40,878 bases of DNA. Source: Symbiobacterium sp. GTDB lineage: Bacteria; Bacillota; Sulfobacillia; DUSP01; DYEP01. Shown one piece after another: positions 15,810-22,326 of the stretch. Location of the stretch: positions 1-40,878 of the forward strand of contig DYEP01000122.1 in the NCBI GenBank assembly GCA_020725675.1, given 5' to 3'. The notes below the pieces were generated by a model. The model did no database searches. It was not told the origin of the DNA and saw nothing but the letters and a program-made list of their open reading frames with translations. The first letter of the stretch is position 1. The number at the start of each line of letters is the position of its first letter. Position numbers and translations under genes: made by a program.

Positions 15810-16850
15810 TCACCGCAGCAGACCGGAATATGCACGAATCGCGGAGACCGCTAGATTGAACTCCCGTTTTGCCCTCGCTCTTCCGTATTCACCGAGTGAC
15901 TCCCTCAAGCGCCCGTCTCCGAGCAGTCTTATGATACACTGGGCGATCTCTTGGGGATCAGACGGCTGCACGAGATACCCGCTTTTCTCGTGTACCACTG
16001 CCTCCTCAGCGCCTCCATGCCTGCCTCCTACCACAGCCAGCCCACGAGCACCTGCCTCGATGAACGTGAGCCCAAATCCCTCCACACTATCGCCTTCCTG
16101 CCTGCATGGCATCACATAGATCTGCCCCATGTCATAACTTTCAGCAAGGTTTGAGTGGGGTACGGCACCTTCGAATCTCACCCTGGCATTTACCTTCTTG
16201 GCCTCAGCGCGCAAGCGCGCTTCATCCGGGCCAGCTCCCACAATCACGTATATCGCTCCAGGAAACTCCTTCATGACCTGAGGCCATGCCCGGATCACCA
16301 TATCCTGTCCCTTGCGAGGTACGAGCCGTGCTACCGTGACAGCGGAAGGTCCGGGGAAGCGCCTCTGAGGAGTTGAGAACCGAGCCACATCAATCCCTGG
16401 ATAGGCCACATGACACCTGCTTATACCCAGTGTGTTGTGAAGCAGACGCGCTGTGTACTTGCTGATAGCGATAATTCGGATTGAAGACATAAGAGCACGC
16501 AGCAGCCGGTCCTGTCTTTCAGGCGAGCGCGGAATGCCGAGCAGTTCTGTGCCAAATACACTCGTTACGTATGGCAAGCCTGAAAACACATGGTGAAGGT
16601 GAATCTGGCTTTGCCAGTCCACAAGATGTACCAGGTCCGGCCTGTGCTCCCGCAGCAGCCTTGACCACGTACGCTCTCGCAGGAACTCGCCGTGAGGTAT
16701 GACTGTCACGCCCTGCTCATATCCCGTTCCTGGAATGACAAGCATCGCGCGATGATGCATCTGAACAAGCCCCCGGCGCAGATTCCGAGCGTAGCTCTGG
16801 ACACCACCAAAAGAGCCTGCAGGCTCTGCGCAAACTAGCATTATCTTCAA
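15810..16850 (-). CDS. GT4 glycosyltransferase (A), PimA-like
   Basis: A 346-residue GT4 glycosyltransferase with the classical layout. N-terminal GSFGGVQSYARNL (nucleotide loop), HVAYPGIDVARF (hinge), TVARLVPRKGQD (donor domain) and EGFGLTFIE (Glu257, Glu265) followed by RHGGAEEAV. It resembles phosphatidylinositol-mannosyltransferase-type enzymes, though no lipid acceptor is implied. The start is TTG, overlapping the upstream stop as TTGA, with GGGTGAT 5 nt before. It directly follows the nucleotidyltransferase. The reading frame stays open for 35 codons after its stop. Confidence 0.9.
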   Translation of the reverse strand: MKIMLVCAEPAGSFGGVQSYARNLRRGLVQMHHRAMLVIPGTGYEQGVTVIPHGEFLRERTWSRLLREHRPDLVHLVDWQSQIHLHHVFSGLPYVTSVFGTELLGIPRSPERQDRLLRALMSSIRIIAISKYTARLLHNTLGISRCHVAYPGIDVARFSTPQRRFPGPSAVTVARLVPRKGQDMVIRAWPQVMKEFPGAIYVIVGAGPDEARLRAEAKKVNARVRFEGAVPHSNLAESYDMGQIYVMPCRQEGDSVEGFGLTFIEAGARGLAVVGGRHGGAEEAVVHEKSGYLVQPSDPQEIAQCIIRLLGDGRLRESLGEYGRARAKREFNLAVSAIRAYSGLLR

Positions 16851-17755
16851 GTAAGATCACCCACGATGGAGCCTTCTATCTGGGCGTAGGCTCTCACGTG
16901 CGCTCCCGGGAGTATGACCGAACGTATAATGCTGGCGCCCTCCCCCACCACAGCGCCTGCGCCGACCGTAGTGTACGGGCCTATAGAAGCCGAGCTACTG
17001 ATCCGGGCTTCCGGCGAGATACAACAAGGCGGGATCACCTGGAAATTGCAGCTGGGCGGAGTGCCTTGAAAAACCGCCATTTTCTGCATGAGTTCGTAGT
17101 GTGCATTCAGGTACCTTTCATGCGTACCCAAGTCAGACCAGAATCCACGGAACACATGCGCCCGGAGACGGCCGCGGCTTGAGAGCACCGGAAACAGGTC
17201 ACGCTCCAACGATGCACTTTCTCCCCCGGCCAGCAGCATCACGTCCTGCTTCCACAGGCGGTATAGCCCCGCATTAATAAAGCCCGACGTAGCTTCCCCA
17301 GGCTTTTCGGTGAACCCTTCAATCATCTCATTCTCGCAACGGACCAATCCGAACCCTGTGGCATCAGTGACCTCGTGCACCACGATCACCGATTCATCGC
17401 ATAAGCCCATCTTTGGAAGATCCCCGAAGAAACAGACATCTCCGTTCATTACAAAGAACCATTCTCCTTGTATGATGTCGAGGGCAGAGCGGACAGCCCC
17501 GCCCGTCCCGAGCGGCCGAGATTCATAACGGACATGGACTTTGGGAAAGACGCAACTACTTTCCAGTACTGAGACAATTCTCCGGCCTGATGCGTTGACC
17601 AGCACTACCAGCCGTGTTGCACCGAGCGACCGCAGAAACTCGGCCTGCCTGACCACAATAGGTACGTTCAAGAGGGGCATTAGGGGCTTTGGAGTTTTGT
17701 AAGTGAATGGCCTGAGCCTTGTGCCCAGACCGCCCGCAAGTATTACCGCATCCAT
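16847..17755 (-). CDS. Sugar-1-phosphate nucleotidyltransferase (ManC/RmlA-like)
   Basis: A 302-residue NDP-sugar pyrophosphorylase, converting a sugar 1-phosphate and NTP to NDP-sugar and pyrophosphate. The signature AGGLGTRLRPFT (7-18) with KPLMPL, the metal-binding aspartate in MNGD (Asp106), EKP and FINAGLY are all present. Residues after about 240 form a short left-handed beta-helix (CISPEARISSSASIGPY, VVGEGASIIRSVI). This layout is typical of mannose-1-phosphate guanylyltransferases and related enzymes. It lies between the PGI/PMI-type isomerase and a GT, overlapping both (13 and 4 nt). With a GDP-mannose dehydratase in the island, GDP-mannose is the best guess for product; dTDP- or UDP-glucose is possible. 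Confidence 0.88.
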   Translation of the reverse strand: MDAVILAGGLGTRLRPFTYKTPKPLMPLLNVPIVVRQAEFLRSLGATRLVVLVNASGRRIVSVLESSCVFPKVHVRYESRPLGTGGAVRSALDIIQGEWFFVMNGDVCFFGDLPKMGLCDESVIVVHEVTDATGFGLVRCENEMIEGFTEKPGEATSGFINAGLYRLWKQDVMLLAGGESASLERDLFPVLSSRGRLRAHVFRGFWSDLGTHERYLNAHYELMQKMAVFQGTPPSCNFQVIPPCCISPEARISSSASIGPYTTVGAGAVVGEGASIIRSVILPGAHVRAYAQIEGSIVGDLT

Positions 17756-18744
17756 CCTCGATCACTCCGCATGCGTGTTTTCAGATATTCAATGAAGGCG
17801 ATCTCTAACGGGTCAATTCCTGCCGCTTGAGCTAGGTACAGACTGATGTAGCTGCCGAGCAGGTGCAAATAGAGCGTCTGGGCCACGGACGAACCTCCTT
17901 CAGGCAAGATCTGAAACACAGCAGCGCGAGAGCCCAGAACCTGCAGGTAGAGGTCGATGACCTCACGGAGCGGCGAGGACTCTTGCGGATGTCTGAGCGC
18001 CACGAAGACGGTTTCCTGCCCCACCGAGAGTCCGAGCGCAACCGCTTCGTTATGCAGCGTCTCGGGCAGGGTGGAGGAAACAGCGGGCATCTTTGCATTT
18101 TCGCAAAGCTCACATTTCCACCTGTATGCAGCAGCTTCCGTCAGACCGTACACACCGAGTACGTAGATGCGCCTGTCCTTAAGTCTGGATGCAATCTCGT
18201 GGGGCAGTGCGTCATTGCACAGCCATCTGGCGTGCAACGTTTCAGCCATAAGCAAGCATTCCTCCACATCAAAGACCACTTCCGCAAGGCCTGATGCGCG
18301 CAACATGGCAAGCACAGCAAAACCCATGTAATATGTGGCGATCCTCGGAACGAGCCCGCCGGGAACCGGCACTATCCTTGACGATGGAAGGTTTGCTAAC
18401 TCCCCACCGGAACACACGCTGAACGCGCTCGCTCCCTGCTCGAGGCACTGCCGGTGCGCAGCCAGCGTTTCCCATGTAGAACCCGAGTAGCTGATGCTAA
18501 TTGTTGCAGTGCGCTTCCCCACCCATCGGGGCACAGGCCAGGTACCGATCTCGCAGGGTACCACGAGCGCACCCCGGGTCGCTTCAAGTGCGAACCTGCC
18601 CGCCGCTGCGGACCCTCCCACTCCGTTTATAAACACTGAGTCACATTCCCGTAGATGCACACTCTCCCCTGCATGATATCCCTGTTTCAGCAGGTCTTTG
18701 ACCATTTTTAGGTAATTTAACATCCTCGGGTCAACGGCTGTCAT
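17743..18744 (-). CDS. SIS-domain phosphoglucose/phosphomannose isomerase-like
   Basis: A 333-residue protein of the bifunctional PGI/PMI family, interconverting fructose 6-phosphate with glucose or mannose 6-phosphate. The phosphate-binding motifs NGVGGSAAAG and SYSGSTWETL are clear, then PRIATYYMGF, and the catalytic block ETLHNEAVAL with the glutamate/histidine pair. The C-terminal FIEYLKTRM matches the family's final lysine helix. I chose the ATG at 18744; the longer frame overlaps the DegT-like gene by 100 nt with non-typical sequence, while this start overlaps by 14. It would feed mannose 6-phosphate to the next gene, but a phosphomannomutase is not in the window. Confidence 0.86.
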   Translation of the reverse strand: MTAVDPRMLNYLKMVKDLLKQGYHAGESVHLRECDSVFINGVGGSAAAGRFALEATRGALVVPCEIGTWPVPRWVGKRTATISISYSGSTWETLAAHRQCLEQGASAFSVCSGGELANLPSSRIVPVPGGLVPRIATYYMGFAVLAMLRASGLAEVVFDVEECLLMAETLHARWLCNDALPHEIASRLKDRRIYVLGVYGLTEAAAYRWKCELCENAKMPAVSSTLPETLHNEAVALGLSVGQETVFVALRHPQESSPLREVIDLYLQVLGSRAAVFQILPEGGSSVAQTLYLHLLGSYISLYLAQAAGIDPLEIAFIEYLKTRMRSDRGWMR

Positions 18745-19759
18745 TTTGTGATAACACCCCTGGAGAATACTGTGCAACCGCCTCTGCAACGATTTCCAGC
18801 TGCTCTCTGCTGAGTTGTTCGTGTACCGGTATGCACACCGTCTCACGCGTGGCCCTCTCGGCGTTCCGGCATGGAAGGGGCGATTTGGCTTCGTGGAAGT
18901 ACTCTGAAACCAGAGACGGGCCAGGCACTGACGCCTCTACCCCGTAACCGCGCATATGGTCGACAAAGGCTTGAACGTCCCGAACACGGAGGACGTACCT
19001 GGTGTATATGTGAAAACACCTGCAGCCTTCTCGTGGTACTGACACGTACGGGCTATTGATGCGGGTATAGTAGTAAACGGCCGCATATCGCCTGCGGGCA
19101 TTGGTTGTCATTACGTTCCCTAGCAGTTGCCGTGCCAGCCGGGCATAGCAGGGTTCCATGCGAGTGGCGAGCGCTTGCACGATGCGTTCGGCTATCTCCC
19201 CACTGCGGGCGACTACCGCGCCACCGTGGCCTACAGGAAGCGCCGAGCCTCGTGCAAAGCTGAAAACAGCCACATCTCCGAAGGTGCCCGCGGGCTGTTC
19301 TTTGTGAGCGCTGCCGAAAGAACCGCCGCAGTCCTCGATGAGTAAGAGGCCCGCATCTCTAGTTATGCCTACCAGCGATTGCATGTTGGCACATTGCCCG
19401 AAGAGGTGGCTCACAATGACTCCCTTTATGCCGGTCTCCCTTGCCAGTACCTCTCGGAGCGACTCGGGCTTTATGTTGTAGGTATCTTCGTCTATGTCCA
19501 CAAGTACGGGAATAGCGCCTACAGATGCCACCTCCTCAATGACAGGACGGTAGGTGTAAGCAGCAATAGCCAGCCTGTCACCCACCTTGATATTTAGAGC
19601 TGTGAGCGCTGAACGAAGACAGCTCCTGCCTGAGGCAGCGGTATAAAGGTGGCTCACCCGAAGAGAGTGCCTCAGCGCTTCCTCGAACGAGGTTACCTCA
19701 CTACTGTCCGCCTCAGAAGATATATCTGGCAAATCATACGAAGGATCCAGGAAAATCAC
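18731..19759 (-). CDS. DegT/DnrJ/EryC1-fold protein lacking the catalytic lysine
   Basis: A 342-residue member of the DegT/StrS sugar aminotransferase family. The fold is intact: SGRSCLRSALTAL (cofactor phosphate region), VDIDEDTYNI, VSHLFGQCANM, and the PLP-ring aspartate in IEDCGGSFGS (Asp143). In active enzymes the internal aldimine lysine follows as SFxxxKxLxxGxGG. Here it reads FSFARGSALPVGHGG, with Ser172 where lysine belongs and no other lysine nearby. Normal transamination is therefore unlikely; it may be a dehydratase-like variant (ColD has His there), a binding protein, or inactive. It opens the seven-gene operon: GTG start, GGGGAGG 7 nt upstream, CATAAAATG 38 nt upstream. Confidence 0.87.
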   Translation of the reverse strand: MIFLDPSYDLPDISSEADSSEVTSFEEALRHSLRVSHLYTAASGRSCLRSALTALNIKVGDRLAIAAYTYRPVIEEVASVGAIPVLVDIDEDTYNIKPESLREVLARETGIKGVIVSHLFGQCANMQSLVGITRDAGLLLIEDCGGSFGSAHKEQPAGTFGDVAVFSFARGSALPVGHGGAVVARSGEIAERIVQALATRMEPCYARLARQLLGNVMTTNARRRYAAVYYYTRINSPYVSVPREGCRCFHIYTRYVLRVRDVQAFVDHMRGYGVEASVPGPSLVSEYFHEAKSPLPCRNAERATRETVCIPVHEQLSREQLEIVAEAVAQYSPGVLSQNDSR

Positions 19760-19797
19760 GGGCTTGCCTCCCCGGGAGTTTTGTTCTGTACATGAGT

Positions 19798-19806
19798 CAT
19801 TTTATG
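19798..19806 (-). promoter_or_regulatory. CATANNNTG element before the DegT-led operon
   Basis: CATAAAATG on the minus strand, between the ribU terminator and the GTG of the DegT-like gene. It fits a sigma-E-type -10 (CATAAAAT). The region 15-17 nt upstream is GC-rich with no recognisable -35. Confidence 0.45.
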
Positions 19807-19826
19807 CTCGGGCCGCAAAACGGGCA

Positions 19827-19865
19827 CAAAACAAAAAGGACTGCTGTTTTAACAAACAGCAGTCC
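19827..19865 (-). terminator. ribU terminator
   Basis: GGACTGCTGTTT (minus, 19865-19854) pairs with AAACAGCAGTCC (19849-19838), a perfect 12-bp stem, followed by TTTTTGTTTTG. It cleanly separates ribU from the sporulation island. Confidence 0.93.
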
Positions 19866-19879
19866 AGAGCGGCTCGAGG

Positions 19880-20464
19880 CTACCTCCCAGTCCGTTCCAT
19901 CACTGGCACCCGTGAAGGTAAGCCATCGCGTTCAAGCCCCAGCACTTTACATGTCTTCTTATACAGTACAAACGTACCAAGGCTGCTCATGCCGGTCTTG
20001 ATCAGGTTGAAAGGCACCACTACGCTAGTGATTAGCGGAGCAGCGGCTTCCTTCGGTATACCATAAACTGGGAAAAAGAAATGATAATTGGCCAGAGCCA
20101 TTACGATGGGAGTGACCAGGCTGGCTGCGACAAGCGCCAGTATGGCACCGCCGCGCGTCCTCCGCCATTGATACACAAGACCCGCAACCAAAACCATGCT
20201 TCCGCCCGCAGTGAAGTTGGCAGCCACTCCGACCAGGCCCGCCTCACTTCTTCCCGAAAGCAGAAAGAGCAGGTTCTTAACGATCTGGATCACCACACCG
20301 ACCATCGGGCCCAGTGAGAACGTGCCGATCAGCGCCGGTATTTCGCTGGGATCATACTTCAAGTACGTGGGAAAGCCGGGCAGCGGAAAATGAACAAAAA
20401 ACATCAATACGAAAGATAATGCGCTGAGTAAAGCGATCCTTACAATTTTCTGTGTTGAAGTCAT
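19880..20464 (-). CDS. ribU: Riboflavin ECF transporter S component
   Basis: A 194-residue integral membrane protein, the substrate-binding (S) component of an ECF-type riboflavin transporter. It has five to six hydrophobic segments, beginning IALLSALSFVLMFFVHF. The RibU signature YLKYDPSEIPALI follows the first segment and VKNLLFLL the third. The shared ECF A/A'/T module is not in this window. Start ATG with GGGAGGAG 7 nt upstream. An FMN riboswitch and leader terminator control it, as is usual for ribU, and it forms a single-gene unit with its own promoter and terminator. Assignment is strong because sequence and riboswitch agree. Confidence 0.94.
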   Translation of the reverse strand: MTSTQKIVRIALLSALSFVLMFFVHFPLPGFPTYLKYDPSEIPALIGTFSLGPMVGVVIQIVKNLLFLLSGRSEAGLVGVAANFTAGGSMVLVAGLVYQWRRTRGGAILALVAASLVTPIVMALANYHFFFPVYGIPKEAAAPLITSVVVPFNLIKTGMSSLGTFVLYKKTCKVLGLERDGLPSRVPVMERTGR

Positions 20465-20479
20465 AGGAAACTCCTCCCA

Positions 20480-20508
20480 AAAATAAATTTTCCCGACACC
20501 TCGGGAAA
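20480..20508 (-). terminator. Leader terminator of the FMN riboswitch
   Basis: TTTCCCGA (minus, 20508-20501) pairs with TCGGGAAA (20496-20489), followed by ATTTATTTTT, between the aptamer and the ribU ribosome-binding site. This is the expected expression platform: FMN binding would favour the terminator and shut off ribU. Confidence 0.8.
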
Positions 20509-20529
20509 GCGGGAGAATACAAATATGAA

Positions 20530-20656
20530 AAACCTTCTCCCATCCGGACTTTCACCGTCGGCTCCGGGATCTCACCGGAATCAGCTGTTCGCTCGCGGGC
20601 TACCTGACTTGTGCAGGATCACCGCCGGTGCGGAGTTTCACCGCCCCCGAAGGTCA
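20530..20656 (-). ncRNA. FMN riboswitch (RFN element)
   Basis: The aptamer's conserved blocks appear in order on the minus strand: CCTTCGGGGGCGGTGAAA, CTCCGCACCGGCGGTGAT, AGCCCGCGAGC, GATTCCGGTGAGATCCCGG, GCCGACGGTGAAAGTCCGG, ATGGGAGAAGG. It begins at the predicted transcription start, so the leader is nearly all riboswitch. Confidence 0.96.
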
Positions 20657-20661
20657 CTATT

Positions 20662-20690
20662 ATTCTATCAGTTCCTTTTCCGGCAGTCAA
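20662..20690 (-). promoter_or_regulatory. Sigma-A promoter of ribU
   Basis: TTGACT (20690-20685) and TAGAAT (20667-20662) on the minus strand, 17 nt apart. Transcription would begin near 20655, at the first base of the riboswitch. Confidence 0.8.
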
Positions 20691-20729
20691 TAATTCTGGA
20701 TTTCCTAAAAAGCAGCAAGATGGTTAAAT

Positions 20730-21398
20730 TCAAGCGTGTCGTAACTCGTGTGCTTTCTTCAGCGACAGTATTGCTGAGGCCGGGTCAGGCGCACGAAACA
20801 CCGCCGTACCCGCGACCAGGATTTGGGCACCTGCTTTTACCACCTCTTGCGCGTTGTCAGGTCCAATCCCCCCGTCCACTTCAATGAACGCCTTTGATCC
20901 CGTTCGTTCGCGCAAGTCAACTAGTCTTTGAATTCTGCCCAGCGACGCGGGAATAAAAGCCTGTCCACCAAAACCTGGGTTTACACTCATTAAGAGTACC
21001 AGTTCCACCTCTGGCAATATATCTTCAAGCAAAGAGACGGGCGTCCCGGGGCACAGCGCGACCCCCGCATCCACCTTCAGCTGGTGAATGGTCTGGACAA
21101 CCCTGTGCACATGGGTCACGGCTTCAATGTGCACAGTAATAATAGACGCGCCGCACCGAGCGAATTCTTCCACATACCTCTCAGGCTCGGCAATCATGAG
21201 GTGTACATCCAGCGGCAAGTCGGTCATTTCCGAGACTGCTCTTACAACGTCCTGGCCAAAGCTAATGTTGGGCACAAACCGCCCGTCCATAATGTCAAGG
21301 TGCAAGAGGTCCGCGCCCGCCCGCGCAACCATTTGTACCTGCTCAGCAAGTCTGCCAAAATCCGCCGCTAGCAATGATGGGGCCACCTTTATCACCAA
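20730..21398 (-). CDS. rpe: Ribulose-phosphate 3-epimerase
   Basis: A 222-residue TIM-barrel enzyme interconverting ribulose 5-phosphate and xylulose 5-phosphate in the pentose phosphate pathway. Motifs: VAPSLLAADFGRL, HLDIMDGRFVPNISFG (metal-binding His and catalytic Asp), PLDVHLMIAEPERYV, LMSVNPGFGGQAFI and EVDGGIGPDNA with the second catalytic Asp. Length is normal. The start is TTG or the GTG next to it; neither has a strong ribosome-binding site. It is the last gene of the priA-to-rpe operon, 51 nt after rsgA. No clear terminator follows before the ribU promoter. Confidence 0.95.
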   Translation of the reverse strand: MVIKVAPSLLAADFGRLAEQVQMVARAGADLLHLDIMDGRFVPNISFGQDVVRAVSEMTDLPLDVHLMIAEPERYVEEFARCGASIITVHIEAVTHVHRVVQTIHQLKVDAGVALCPGTPVSLLEDILPEVELVLLMSVNPGFGGQAFIPASLGRIQRLVDLRERTGSKAFIEVDGGIGPDNAQEVVKAGAQILVAGTAVFRAPDPASAILSLKKAHELRHA

Positions 21399-21449
21399 AG
21401 ATCATGCGGTACCTGAAATCGATACCGCTTTCCCTCCCTTATCTCAGTT

Positions 21450-22322
21450 TCAGTACCTTCGGCTCTCGGCCTCGACGATCTCCTCGAAAAACCGGACATA
21501 ATGCTCATACCTGGCACAGCCGATCACTCCATGTTCCACAAGATTGCGCACCTCGCATCCGGGTTCCAAGCGGTGCGTACACCCCCGGAACCTGCACGCG
21601 CCGGATCTTGCAGCAATCTCAGGAAAGCAGTACATCAGACTGGCCCTGGGTATCTCATCGAGATCAAGCCTTGAAAAACCGGGAGAGTCCGCTACGAGCC
21701 CGGATGCCACTTCCAGGAGTTCGACATGCCTGGTTGTGTGTCTGCCTCGCCCGGTCTTCCTTGATAAGCCGCCCGTCTTAAGCTCAAGCCCCGGACGGAA
21801 CGCGGTCAACAGTCTGGACTTGCCCACACCGCTCTGCCCTGCGAGCACAGACACTTCTCCCGTAAGCCGCTGCTTCAACCGGTCGATCCCTTCGCCCGTG
21901 AGCGCACTGGTCATGATCACATCATATCCTGCCTTGGTATAGTGTTCCACTGCCAGTGTACACTCCCCGGGCTTTAGCAGATCTATCTTGTTCAGACAAA
22001 ACACGCATGAAAGCCCCGCATACTCGGCCTGTACAGCAATGCGGTCTGTGAGTTCAAGGTTCAGCCCGGGTTCTCGAACCGTATACACGATGATGGCTTG
22101 CGTCACGTTTGCCACGGGCGGTCTTACCAACACTGATCTGCGCGGCAGTACAGATTCGATGACCCCGCTTCCGTCGGGAAATAGCGTGTACTCTACAAGG
22201 TCGCCCGTAAGCACAGATAGGCCTTCTCTCTTCAACCGCCCACGCGGCTTGCACACGATGACCTTGCCGTTGTCTGCCACGTGGTAGTAATTACTCACTG
22301 TCCTTACCACACGACCCTGCAT
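21450..22322 (-). CDS. rsgA: Ribosome small-subunit-dependent GTPase A
   Basis: A 290-residue circularly permuted GTPase that acts in late 30S maturation. The OB-fold N-domain comes first. Then the permuted motifs follow: G4 NKID (111-114), SALTGEG (G5), G1 GQSGVGKS (162-169), and G3 DSPGFS. The C-terminal zinc finger has CRFRGCTHRLEPGCEV with its cysteines and histidine. The ATG lies 4 nt after the PASTA kinase stop. Its place after the kinase and before rpe is the standard Firmicute order; in B. subtilis the homologue is phosphorylated by PrkC. Confidence 0.96.
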   Translation of the reverse strand: MQGRVVRTVSNYYHVADNGKVIVCKPRGRLKREGLSVLTGDLVEYTLFPDGSGVIESVLPRRSVLVRPPVANVTQAIIVYTVREPGLNLELTDRIAVQAEYAGLSCVFCLNKIDLLKPGECTLAVEHYTKAGYDVIMTSALTGEGIDRLKQRLTGEVSVLAGQSGVGKSRLLTAFRPGLELKTGGLSRKTGRGRHTTRHVELLEVASGLVADSPGFSRLDLDEIPRASLMYCFPEIAARSGACRFRGCTHRLEPGCEVRNLVEHGVIGCARYEHYVRFFEEIVEAESRRY

Positions 22323-22326
22323 GTCT

